In this document: one piece after another, positions 12,311 through 22,999 of the stretch
Numbering within the stretch: the first letter of the stretch is position 1
How the letters are laid out: every line of letters starts with the position of its first letter
NCBI GenBank assembly: GCA_032622095.1
Contig: CP136061.1
Location: forward strand, 12,541,287-12,605,286
DNA length: 64,000 bases
Direction of reading: 5' to 3'
From: Siphonodentalium dalli
Lineage: Eukaryota; Mollusca; Scaphopoda; Gadilida; Siphonodentaliidae
Notes under the pieces: generated by a model
The model's database searches: none
What the model was told of the DNA's origin: nothing
Seen by the model: the letters and a program-made list of their open reading frames with translations, nothing else
Made by a program: the position numbers and the translations under genes

Positions 12311-12543
12311 TCACGTCTCCCTATCTGTGAGTTTATCAGCAGTCTCGTTTGCATCAGTTTGAGCTGAATTCCTCGTCGTTTCACTCGCCACAGTTTGTTC
12401 TGAATCTCTTACTGTTCCCTCAGTTTGATCGGCATTGGATTGAAATTCTTGTGTCGATGACCTAGATACAGTACATACTTTTTTAACTTTGGTAAAAAAT
12501 CCAGAATTTTCACTTTTGCTTCTTGGAATGCCCTTTTTCAATT
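12311..12543 (-). CDS. HDAC11: HDAC11 terminal exon with low-complexity C-tail
   Basis: A 233-bp final exon encoding 77 residues and the stop codon. After ELKKGIPRSKSENSGFF it runs into a Thr/Ser/Gln/Asp-rich tail with loose 11-12-residue repeats (QTEGTVRDSE, QTVASETTRNSA, QTDANETADKL). The acceptor is ttttcatttgcag. Vertebrate HDAC11 ends in a shorter unrelated tail of about 25 residues, so this tail is lineage-specific and probably disordered. No clear polyadenylation signal was identified below it. Confidence 0.85.
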
Positions 12544-12596
12544 CTGCAAATGAAAATTGAAGATTTATTAAAGACATGTTATGTACTTGTTCGATT

Positions 12597-12937
12597 GCGT
12601 GAAACTGATAAGTTAGCATCAGGCGCTATCACAACTGGAGGGATGTAACATTCTACTAACATCGCCGAAAATTTGAAGCAAATCGACCGTATCACTCCAT
12701 AGAAAACAACGTGAGAACTACGCTCAATTGTAAATATTTACTACTTGATTCGGGGCGCATCTATCGGCGACGAACTAACGAAAACGATTTCGCCATCGAG
12801 AGTCACTGCATTATAATTCACATATAAGAATGACGGTGTGTGTTGTCAATATGTATATACTACTTGTAAAAATTACTGCTTTGAACAAGATTATTCTCCA
12901 TTTCTATTTGATCACCATACCGGAGTGTTTCACATCA
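12597..12937. repeat. Dispersed repeat, copy 2 (54 bp from the HDAC11 last exon)
   Basis: Inverted relative to 6841-7187 and diverged by many substitutions. Its outer end (ATTTGATCACCATACCGGAG) is the monomer of the adjacent 55-bp array. Confidence 0.75.
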
Positions 12938-13255
12938 CTTTAAGATTATTGTCCATTTCTATTTGATCACCATACTGGAGTGTTTCACATCACTTTAAGA
13001 TTATTCTCCATTTCTATTTGATCACCATACTGGAGTGTTTCACATCACTTTAAGATTATTCTCCATTTCTATTTGATCACCATACTGGAGTGTTTCACAT
13101 CACTTTAAGATTATTCTCCATTCTATTTGATCACCATGCCGGAGTGTTTCACATCACTTTAACCATTTCTATTTGATCACCATACCGGAGTGTTTCACAT
13201 CACTTTAACCATTTCTATTTGATCACCATACTGGAGTGTTTCACATCACATTAAA
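12890..13255. repeat. 55-bp array, about six copies
   Basis: Unit contains TTCTATTTGATCACCATACT and GGAGTGTTTCACATCACTTT. It continues the end of the dispersed repeat at 12597-12937 and ends about 79 bp below the HDAC11 donor at 13334. Confidence 0.92.
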
Positions 13256-13333
13256 CAGATGACTTTAAAGATGTTTCAGACTAAACAATTTAACAAAACA
13301 AACATGACCACATTTAACCACAGCATGCTATAC

Positions 13334-13508
13334 CTTGTGCCATCTTGGCCGCTTCACACCCGATGAGGTCCTTGTTGTAAAGATTTAGTATAGAATCAGC
13401 GATGATTCTGGCAGTCGTTTTCTGGTAGCCGCCGCTAGTTACCATTATAATCGGTATATTCCTCTGTAGGGCTGCTTGAAATACTATCTGATCTCTATGT
13501 ACAATACC
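13334..13508 (-). CDS. HDAC11: HDAC11 exon, MVTSGGYQK
   Basis: A 175-bp exon encoding GIVHRDQIVFQAAL, RNIPIIMVTSGGYQK, TTARIIADSILNLY and NKDLIGCEAAKMAQ. The Tyr of SGGYQK is the predicted catalytic tyrosine. Acceptor is ttttccacag, donor AAG|GTATAG. Tandem arrays begin about 105 bp upstream and about 79 bp downstream. Confidence 0.97.
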
Positions 13509-13612
13509 CTGTGGAAAACATGGAAAATCGATACAATTTTATAAAGCATGTGCAGTGAATTAAGATAATTGTAGTATACGGTCACGTTCCAAATTCTTCA
13601 TCTATCTTAGCC

Positions 13613-14455
13613 TCATCTACATCTATGCTTCATCTATCTACGCTTCATCTACACTTCATCTATCTACACTTCATCTACACTTCATCTATCTACACTTCAT
13701 CTATCTACACTTCATCTACACTTCATCTATCTACACTTCATCTATCTACACTTCATCTACACTTCATCTATCTACACTTCATCTCTCTACACTTCATCTA
13801 TCTACGCTTCATCTACACTTCATCTATCTACACTTCATCTATCTACGCTTCATCTATCTACGCTTCATCTATCTACGCTTCATCTACACTTCATCTATCT
13901 ACACTTCATCTATCTACACTTCATCTATCTACGCTTCATCTACACTTCATCTATCTACACTTCATCTATCTACACTTCATCTATCTACGCTTCATCTATC
14001 TACGCTTCATCTATGCTCCATCTACATCTATGCCTCATCTACATCTATGCTTCATCTATGCTTCATCTATCTACGCTTCATCTACGCTTCTGTTCATCTA
14101 CGCTTCATCTACATCTATGCTTCATCTATCTACGCTTCATCTACGCTTCTGTTCATCTACGCTTCATCTACACTTCATCTACATCTATGCTCCATCTACA
14201 TCTATGCCTCATCTACATCTATGCTTCATCTATGCTTCATCTATCTATGCTTCATCTATCTATGCTTCATCTACGCTTTATCTATGCTTCATCTATGCTT
14301 CATCTCTGCTTCATCTGCATCTCTGCTTCATCTACACTTCATCTATGCTTCATTTACATCTACGCTTCACCTGTCTTAGCTTCATCTACGCTTCATCTAT
14401 CTACACTTCATCTATGCTTCATCCATGCTTCATATATCTATGCTTCATCTCTTCT
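13613..14455. repeat. CTTCATCTATCTACA low-complexity array
   Basis: Mixed 10- and 14-bp units (CTTCATCTAC, CTTCATCTATCTAC), more than 60 copies. The long plus-strand frames (HLSTLHLSTLH) are repeat by-products. Confidence 0.95.
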
Positions 14456-14666
14456 TGACACAATTCCATTTGTTGGGTATATCATTTTCCCACTTGAATT
14501 TGGGGTGGGGGAATATAGAGGCTAGATTAATTTCATGACTATGTAAGTATATCGCTGGTATTTGTTCTGTAACCCAGATATAATCCAGTCAAGGGCAGTG
14601 TAGAATGTGCACAATTATGGGCTCCAGCCCCTTTGGCATCGACTTAAACTGGTCCAATTTCATAGT

Positions 14667-14911
14667 TTAACCCTTTTATGCCATCATGACTGTAACTGGC
14701 AATAAACATACAAAATAAGTCTGTTAAAGAATATAAGAAAAAGTTATTAAAATTGTAAAAAATAAGAACAAATGATGAAAAATTGTTAGGCCAATGCATT
14801 CTCTTATATATGCGAGGCGACCTATGGTCGACTCGCATATATAAGAAAATGCATTGGCACAGGGTATATGGGTAATACAACGAGAGGCCGATCACGATCG
14901 GCAGATGTTAA
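14667..14911. mobile_element. TTAA MITE, deleted relative of 8582
   Basis: TTAA at 14667-14670 and 14908-14911. It holds one palindromic cassette (14790-14857), and its AT-rich flank (AAAATAAGTCTGTTAAAGAA) is shared, inverted, with 8582-9104. The right end contains GCCGATCACGATCGGC. Confidence 0.75.
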
Positions 14912-15689
14912 CCCATCCCTTGGCGATAAAAATTTAATATGATCGGATAAATGAGAGTTTTGGTGTTGAATTATAGAGTATACTGTTATGTACTATTATA
15001 GACAAATGTACATAACACAAATTATTGGAATTTATGGGTCACTGGCATTTATATAAGAGAATGCACTGGTACAGGATCTGTAATGCTAAACCACCACAGC
15101 CAGCAAGTCCGTGGGTTAAATGTGTAGGTGTGACCTGGACATGGAATACTTGGGTTAAGAGAGTCCAATTTAAGTTTACAATAATAATGTGTCCTAGTAT
15201 ACAGATAAGCAACCTCACCACTGACCCATTAATATCAATTATATAGCACAGCTGTCAAAAAATCACAGGAATTGTTTATGTTGAACACTGACCTCTATTA
15301 AACCAATAACAATTATAATGATATCAGACCATCTGAAGATATAACTCTGCAGCACAGATGTCCAAGTCTACTGTTAATATCATGTGATGTTTATTGTTGA
15401 ATCTTATTTTAAATTAGATACCATAGCCTTCTTTATCAGATTATTTGCACATTGGCATAAGAAACATCAGAAAATAATATAGCTTAATCAATAGCTAAGT
15501 AGTCCAAATGCAATTGGTGAATTAATTAAAATATTAAAGGGACACATTGGAAATCTTTTTATCAACTTGTATCATAATCATCAATATCTAAATGAAAACA
15601 AATGACAATGTCAATGACATTTTTTTTATTGTTATTATAAAAGTTAAAAATATTTTTTTTTTTAAATCGATTTTTTTTTTCAATTTGGT

Positions 15690-16060
15690 TTTTTTGTTGA
15701 AAAAAGGTCATAACTCCTTTAAAATAAATCGGATCAAACCCATATTCGAACTAGATCTGTATTTTGGGCTGTGAAACTCACATACCAAATTTGGTTCCAA
15801 TCAGATAAAAAATGTTTGAGTTATGGCAGAATGTGTGAATTCTAAGTCGAAAAAGGGCCATAACTCTGTAACAAAAACTCGGATCAAACCCAAATTCGAA
15901 CTCGATCTGTATTTTGGGCTGATATACCCATATACAAAATTTGCTTCTGATTGGATAGAAAATGTTTGAGTTATCGCATTACACGTGAAGTGTCTACGGA
16001 CGGACAGACGGACGGACAGACGGACGGACGGACGGACGGACGGACGGACGAACGACGAGT
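15690..16060. repeat. Dispersed repeat with CATAACTC units and GGAC-rich tail
   Basis: Two ~145-bp units, each with GGATCAAACCCA, TATTTTGGGCTG and AAATGTTTGAGTTAT, followed by (GGAC/GGACG)n at 15998-16050. A CCATACATGGTATGGG hairpin follows at 16090-16106; a similar one occurs at 30547-30563. Confidence 0.6.
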
Positions 16061-16450
16061 GGTCAATCCGGACAACGACACTATGTTTACCATACATGGT
16101 ATGGGTAAACATACAAATTGGACCTGGCACTTAAAGAGTTAAGTAGGGAATCTTCTGTGCTACCACCTCCACTGAATGCAGGATATGTATGCCTGCCCAA
16201 ACTGTTATATATAGTTTCCAACACATCTGGCCTAGCACTGTTAGGGATATTTAGTACATTCCTATGTGTGATTTACAATGATTTCTTGAGTGATTATGAA
16301 TATATGAATGATAATTTCATGAGAAAATTTTACCTAGCATGTTATGTATTCATATGTGCTATCGAAATTGATGCACCATTGGTATAATGGTGATATTAGT
16401 TGGATTTCTGGTAAATTAAATGTCTATAGTGGAATATAATAAACAGAATA

Positions 16451-17262
16451 ATCACTTGATTGAACTGGTAATGTGAAATAATTCATTCGAGAGAGGGACT
16501 ATTTTGTAAAACACTTGAGCATATTAACGCAATGCGCTCTCATGTTTGTACAATGTCCCTGCCTCTCGTGAATTATTTCACGTTACCAGTTCAATCAAGT
16601 GATTTCTCTCTATATAACGTCCCTGCCTCTCATGAATTATTTCACGTCACCAGTTCAATCAAGTGATTTCTCTCTATATAACGTCCCTGCCTCTCATGAA
16701 TTATTTCACGTTACCAGTTCAATCAAGTGATTTCTCTCTATATAATGTCCCTGCCTCTCATGAATTATTTCACGTTACCAGTTCAATCAAGTGATTACTC
16801 TCTATATAACGTCCCTGCCTCTCATGAATTATTTCACGTTACCAGTTCAATCAAGTGATTTCTCTCTATATAATGTCCCTGCCTCTCATGAATTATTTCA
16901 CGTCACCAGTTCAATCAAGTGATTACTCTCTATATAACGTCCCTGCCTCTCGTGAATTATTTCACGTTACCAGTTCAATCAAGTGATTTCTCTCTATATA
17001 ACGTCCCTGCCTCTCATGAATTATTTCACGTCACCAGTTCAATCAAGTGATTTCTCTCTATATAACGTCCCTGCCTCTCGTGAATTATTTCACGTCACCA
17101 GCCCAATCAAGTGATTTCTCTCTATATAATGTCCCTGCCTCTCATGAATTATTTCACGTCACCAGTCCAATCAAGTGATTACTCGCTATATAACGTCCCT
17201 GCCTCTCATGAATTATTTCACGTCACCAGTTCAATCAAGTGATTACTCTCTATATTATAAGT
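16451..17262. repeat. Hairpin whose right arm is expanded into a 64-bp array
   Basis: The left arm 16451-16499 (ATCACTTGATTGAACTGGTA) is the inverted counterpart of the right arm at 16555-16606. The right arm is then repeated about 11 times with period 64 (CCCTGCCTCTCATGAATTAT). Confidence 0.92.
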
Positions 17263-17414
17263 ATATTATAATAGAAAAAGAAGGATTGAGTATCATACTC
17301 AATTTCTAGAAGTTTTGCCCGCATGAACTGTACATTAACTTGATCGGTGACATTTAATTTCTAATCTATATTTGTGACCCGCCATATCAAATCCAGTCAT
17401 AAGTCAGAATTTGT

Positions 17415-17766
17415 TTACCCTGTGCCAATGCATAGGTCGCCTCGCATATATAAGTAAAGAGAATGCATTGCCTAACAATTTTTTATCATTTTTTTTAAAT
17501 AAATGTTTCTTACAATTTTTAGGACATAAAATAAAAAACATCCATTACCCTGCAGGGAGCCCCACACATATATAGAAGCATATAGAAGAGTGTCGTCTGC
17601 TCATGTTTGTCTGAGGCTCTGTATGGGTGAAATTATAAAATTGTTAAAGAATACAAGAAAAAATTATTAAAATTGTAAAAAATTGTTAGGCTAATGCATT
17701 CTCTTATATATGCGAGGCGACCTATGGTCGACTCGCATATATAAGAGAATGCATTGGCACAGGGTA
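17415..17766. mobile_element. Palindromic-cassette MITE, rearranged
   Basis: Bounded by CCCTGTGCCAATGCAT and ATGCATTGGCACAGGG. The left cassette is partly deleted; the right one (17692-17760) is intact. The middle holds a foldback copy (17553-17635) of the type related to the 89-bp satellite monomer. Confidence 0.7.
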
Positions 17767-17895
17767 AAAAAATCCTACTGAGGAATTCCTACTGAGTGCC
17801 ATTTGTTAAGCTACCCCAATCTAATGGTATTGAGAAAATGAAGAAGCCCTGTACATGTGTATAGGTGAGAACTGATTCAGGTAGTGATTGATGAA

Positions 17896-18076
17896 CCACC
17901 TACTCAATTTATACCAGATATGTACCACCTACTCAATTTATACCAGATATGTACCACCTACTCAATTTATACCAGATATGTACCACCTACTCAATTTATA
18001 CCAGATATGTACCACCTACTCAATTTATACCAGATATGTACCACCTACTCAATTTATACCAGATATGTACCACCTA
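17896..18076. repeat. 29-bp array, six copies, 37 bp from an HDAC11 donor
   Basis: Unit ACTCAATTTATACCAGATAT+GTACCACCT. Abuts the donor side of exon 18113-18221. Confidence 0.94.
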
Positions 18077-18112
18077 TATACTAGTAAGTTACTATGTACA
18101 GGCATCACCTAC

Positions 18113-18221
18113 CTCAGGTGTAATGGATAAGTTTCCGAGTGGATCACCCTCGAGTATGTCGGTTCCAGCATTATAAACTATCACATCTGGACTGAACTCC
18201 TGTAATGATTTAGTCACTCCT
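18113..18221 (-). CDS. HDAC11: HDAC11 exon, NAGTDILEGD
   Basis: A 109-bp exon encoding GVTKSLQEFSPD, VIVYNAGTDILEGD and PLGNLSITPE. The Asp of NAGTD is a metal ligand in this family. Acceptor is atttttcag, donor GAG|GTAGGT. It is squeezed between two minisatellites: one array begins about 5-8 bp upstream of the acceptor and another ends about 37 bp below the donor. Confidence 0.97.
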
Positions 18222-18226
18222 CTGAA

Positions 18227-18910
18227 AAATATATAGTGGAGAGCCCTGAACTATAATAGTTAAATATACCATAACTATAACAGTTAAATATATAGTGGAG
18301 AGCCCTGAACTATAACAGTTAAATATACCATAACTATAACAGTTAAATATATAGTGGAGAGCCCTGAACTATAACAGTTAAATATACCATAACTATAACA
18401 GTTAAATATATAGTGGAGAGCCCTGAACTATAACAGTTAAATATACCATAACTATAACAGTTAAATATATAGTGGAGAGCCCTGAACTATAACAGTTAAA
18501 TATACCATAACTATAACAGTTAAATATACCATAACTATAACAGTTAAATATACCATAACTATAACAGTTAAATATATAGTGGAGAGCCCTGAACTATAAC
18601 AGTTAAATATACCATAACTATAACAGTTAAATATACCATAACTATAACAGTTAAATATACCGTAACCATAACAGTTAAATATACCATAACCATAACAGTT
18701 AAATATACCGTAACTATAACAGTTAAATATACCGTAACTATAACAGTTAAATATACCGTAACTATAACAGTTAAATATACCGTAACTATAACAGTTAAAT
18801 ATACCGTAACTATAACAGTTAAATATACCAACTATAACAGTTAAATATACCGTAACTATAACAGTTAAATATACCGTAACTATAACAGTTAAATATACCG
18901 TAACTATAAT
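18227..18910. repeat. 59-bp / 23-bp array touching an HDAC11 acceptor
   Basis: The first part has 59-bp units (ATATATAGTGGAGAGCCCTG plus two AACTATAACAGTTAAATATA blocks). The second part has only the ~23-bp block. It begins about 5 bp beyond the exon edge at 18221, so the branch point and upstream intron sequence lie in the repeat. Confidence 0.94.
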
Positions 18911-19500
18911 CAGGTCAGGCACATCCTGAATTCCACTATTATAGCGATATTCCACTATTATAGCGATATTCCACTATTATAGCGATATTCCACTATTATA
19001 GTGATATTCCACTATTATAGTGGTATTTGACCATTACCGTTTTGTTAATTTGATAAAAGAGGGATAATCCAAAATCATATTTCCCACAAATATTATTCAA
19101 AATCAGATCGCACTAACTCGATACCATGCATATAGTTTGTCCAGGAGAATTATTAATCATGACGGCACACGATAAGCAACTCAATTAGCATGTAATTAGT
19201 TGAAATATTGTAATGAAGGAGCGATTGAGTCATCCTGCTATTGTCATTTAGAACGGGATATATTAGTAATAGTATAATATTATTGAATATCAAAGCTGGC
19301 GCAAAAGATTGCACAACGAATTTTGTCGGAAGACTGTTCATTCGCTGCGATATAGTTATGAGTGACATTTGGCTGTGCACTGGTATGCGCCGTCTTCTAT
19401 TCCCGACGCAAATAAAGGAAACATGAATATGTTATAGTCAAATATCACTATAACAGTGGCATATCGCTATAATAGTGGAATTCAGGATGTGCCTGACCTG
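18911..19500. mobile_element. 590-bp element with long inverted ends inserted in a minisatellite
   Basis: Both ends begin CAGGTCAGGCACATCCTGAA and continue with CCACTATTATAGCGAT units; the left arm has about five units, the right about two. ATAAT occurs on both sides (18906-18910 and 19501-19505), and removing the element rejoins the surrounding CTATAATAG repeat. Superfamily unknown; 5-bp duplication. No clear coding sequence. Confidence 0.75.
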
Positions 19501-19529
19501 ATAATAGTTAAATAAACCGTAACTATGTT

Positions 19530-20565
19530 AAATAGTTAAATATACTGTAACTATACCTATAATGGGTACCTACATGACCGAACATGCAAAAACTGACAAG
19601 AAAGTTATAAATATACCGTAACTATAATAGTTAACTATACCTATAATGGGTACCTACATGACCGAACATGCAAAAACTGACAAGAAAGTTATAAATATAC
19701 CGTAACTATACCTATAATGGGTACCTACATGACCGAACATGCCAAAACTGACAAGAAAGTTATAAATATACCGTAACTATACCTATAATGGGTACCTACA
19801 TGACCGAACATGCAAAAACTGACAAGAAAATTATAAATATACCGTAACTATAATAGTTAACTATACCTATAATGGGTACCTACATGACCGAACATGCAAA
19901 AACTGACAAGAAAGTTATAAATATACCGTAACTATACCTATAATGGGTACCTACATGACCGAACATGCCAAAACTGACAAGAAAGTTATAAATATACCGT
20001 AACTATAATAGTTAACTATACCTATAATGGGTACCTACATGACCGAACATGCAAAAACTGACAAGAAAGTTATAAATATACCGTAACTATAATAGTTAAC
20101 TATACCTATAATGGGTACCTACATGACCGAACATGCAAAAACTGACAAGAAAGTTATAAATATACCGTAACTATACCTATAATGTGTACCTACATGACCG
20201 AACATGCCAAAACTGACAAGAAAGTTATAAATATACCGTAACTATACCTATAATGGGTACCTACATGACCGAACATGCAAAAACTGACAAGAAAGTTATA
20301 AATATACCGTAACTATAATAGTTAACTATACCTATAATGGGTACCTACATGACCGAACATGCAAAAACTGACAAGAAAGTTATAAATATACCGTAACTAT
20401 ACCTATAATGGGTACCTACATGACCGAACATGCCAAAACTGACAAGAAAGTTATAAATATACCGTAACTATACCTATAATGGGTACCTACATGACCGAAC
20501 ATGCAAAAACTGACAAGAAAGTTATAAATATACCGTAACTTTAATAGTTAAATATACCTATAGTA
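19530..20565. repeat. ~70-88-bp array, about 14 copies
   Basis: Units contain GGGTACCTACATGACCGAAC, AAAACTGACAAGAAAGTTAT and AATATACCGTAACTATA. Longer units carry an extra AATAGTTAACTATA. Ends about 45 bp below an HDAC11 donor. Confidence 0.95.
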
Positions 20566-20605
20566 GTTAACTATATTATGTGTCTGACCTGTATACTGTT
20601 CTCAC

Positions 20606-20675
20606 CTGAACACTTTGTCCAGATATTCTTTGTCTTCCGTGAAATGAGAGAGTTCCACTCTGTTTTTAATAGCTC
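20606..20675 (-). CDS. HDAC11: HDAC11 exon, VELSHFTEDKEYLDKV
   Basis: A 70-bp exon completing an Arg codon and encoding AIKNRVELSHFTEDKEYLDKVF. It matches the family's VEL...TEDxEYLDKV segment. Acceptor is ctctctgcag, donor CAG|GTGAGA. A long tandem array (19530-20560) ends about 45 bp below the donor. Confidence 0.95.
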
Positions 20676-21293
20676 CTGCAGAGAGAAAATGACAAAATCG
20701 AATAGTCCTTTGTGTGGGGATGGAATGACAATATGACAAAGTCCATGACAAAAATTGTCGTGGATTATGCAATCCTATCCACAAATCCAAAATGACGTAA
20801 ATGACATCAGAACCCTTGTCATGACGTCTTCGCTGGTTTTCAATAAGCTAACCAATGAAATTGGTCCAAATGAAACTAATAATCCGAAATCACATGGGAA
20901 TTATTCGTAACTTTTGCAGTAGCTAATTTAATTATCATCATGATGGTCCGTTCCAGATTCCGCATTTTGGTAATCTCCACACAGTTGCTAACCGGAAGGC
21001 ACATGACAATTTCTCCAAAATCCATACCCGCGATCTGAAAAATCACTGATGGATATAGAAAAAAATATGACGTCATTCACCTGCGCCTAAGGTATAAACA
21101 ACCACGCTTGCCTGCGGCACGCTGGTGGTTTCTATTACATCTGATTGAATGATGAATTAATGAAGGCATTCCTAGTTTATTTTCAATAATAAATAAATAG
21201 TGATTGATAATAAAAAGAGATAAAATATAGTCGCCCTCAAAATTAAAATAATATATATAGGCCAGATGATAATCACATTTTGAGAGTACATAC

Positions 21294-21390
21294 GTTTTGC
21301 GAAGCCGTCTCCAGGATAAATTCCTCTGTTGTATACATCAAGAATGTAAACATCATCATTACCCATGAAATCTCTCTCGTGTCCATTACC
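21294..21390 (-). CDS. HDAC11: HDAC11 exon, GNGHERDF to YPGDGFAK
   Basis: A 97-bp exon, phase 0 in and phase 1 out. It encodes GNGHERDFMGNDDVYIL then DVYNRGIYPGDGFAK. It continues the DAHQ-GNGHERD metal-site loop and the conserved DVYNR-IYPGD motif. Acceptor is ctctag, donor C|GTATGT. Confidence 0.97.
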
Positions 21391-21670
21391 CTAGAGAGAA
21401 AATAAATAATATCCATATAGAAATAAATCTTTATTACACGCTTGTTCCTAGAAGTAGTGTTATTGCTGTTCCATATTTACAAATCCATATAGAAAGCATC
21501 CCGTTGACGTAAAATGACGTACATGACGTTCGCCTCAACCACGGAACTGGAACTATTTAAATAAAAGAATCAGCACACATGACAAACACGCACTGTATGA
21601 GCCTAAATATACCATCTAATCCTGTATTTTTAATGCACGGATTCTAGGACGCGAAGCGTGTAATAAACAC

Positions 21671-21819
21671 AGAACGACAGGATGTGTAAATGGGTTTGTC
21701 GATACGGCACTCGTGCTGTCGCGGAAGGATAGAACTCGAGGAGCAAGCGCCTCTCGTTCTATTCTTCCGCGACAGCACTCGTGCCGTATCGACAAACCCA
21801 TTTACACATCGTGTCGTTC
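21671..21819. repeat. ~149-bp hairpin
   Basis: Arms start AGAACGACAGGATGTGTAAA and run through GTCGATACGGCACTCGTGCT and GTCGCGGAAGGATAGAA, with a few mismatches and a short AAGC-type loop. Confidence 0.92.
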
Positions 21820-22221
21820 TATGTATATATTCACCAGTGAAATAATAACATTTTCAATAGAAAATATTTTGTCCCTAATGTGATACTAACACACTGAACT
21901 ACATGGTATATTCCTTTCTATTCACAAAGGGGGGATCTATAAGACCCTTAATATTAATTTGTATTATTTCGGTACGAAATAGCATAAGTAGGTTTTGAAC
22001 ATAATGCATAATCATAAGGTCGCAGCGAGGTCACTGATGATGTGTCATTTAGCTGGTATATAAGCAGACAGTGACAATTCTAATTTTCTCTTTTTCCCTC
22101 TCATATAAGAATCAAGGAGGGTGATCGAGCAGCGGGACAAATGGGAGGGATATGCGAGTTCAGTGTATAAGTGTCTTATTAGGGAATATGTAATTTTCCA
22201 TTGAAAATGTTATATTCCTGG

Positions 22222-22755
22222 CAGGGTTCGCGCTGGACTGAAATTTACTTTTGCCAAATGAAAATATTTTTTGCCAAATTCTTTTAGAAATTGCCAAATG
22301 CTATCACTTTCTGCAAAATCGAGTTTTATATTTCTATAAGCGCTGTTTGGAAAACTTTTGTTATCAATAGGAAAGCAGTTAATTATTAATTCTCGCCTCT
22401 CTACTCTGGTTTATCATAGAACAACAAACCAATTACCGAACAATACGATTGTTGAAGGGTTGCTTCACCAGAAGGGCAAATAGAAAAGAGGATTATCTAT
22501 ATGTAAACACCACAACAATAAATTATATAATATAGTAATATCATCTATACTAATGCTATCAGATTACCTGAATTTTGATAAAGTTGTTAACATTTTCTAA
22601 CCTTATAGACCGCAGCTAATTGCAATGGTTTCCTGAAATTAATATCACGAGTGACCAATAGCTTTTTTTGTTGTTGAGAATTTAAAAAATATTTTTTGCC
22701 AAATGTAAATTATTTTTGCCATTGGCAAATTTGGCAAGTGGCAGCGCGAACCCTG
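22222..22755. mobile_element. hAT-like MITE, 534 bp
   Basis: Inverted termini CAGGGTTCGCGCTG / CAGCGCGAACCCTG, flanked by a perfect 8-bp duplication ATTCCTGG (22214-22221 and 22756-22763). Subterminal TTTGCCAAAT motifs recur near both ends. The 8-bp duplication and CAGGG termini are hAT features. No transposase. It lies beyond the HDAC11 GNGHERDF exon, in the intron. Confidence 0.93.
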
Positions 22756-22999
22756 ATTCCTGGCAAAGATATGTTACACACTGAACTACATGTACATGGT
22801 AGAAAAACTCAGGTAAAAAACGCAGTCGCTCTCATTGTCAGATCCCTAAATACCTCTTATTTGTAGTTGAACCATATAGACCCAGTAAATAGCATTAAGT
22901 GCTTCATGAAATCAAAAGTGAGAATCGCGATTCTCGAATGATGGTAAGCAGCCTTGTTAATTGGCATGGTGAATTCGGTGGTAGGGCCATGCAAATCGG

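Noticed and set aside
13625-14525. Plus-strand frames of 277, 170 and 110 codons
   Set aside because: Translations are pure repeat (HLSTLHL, HLCFIYAS) of the CTTCATCTA array with no non-repeat domain.
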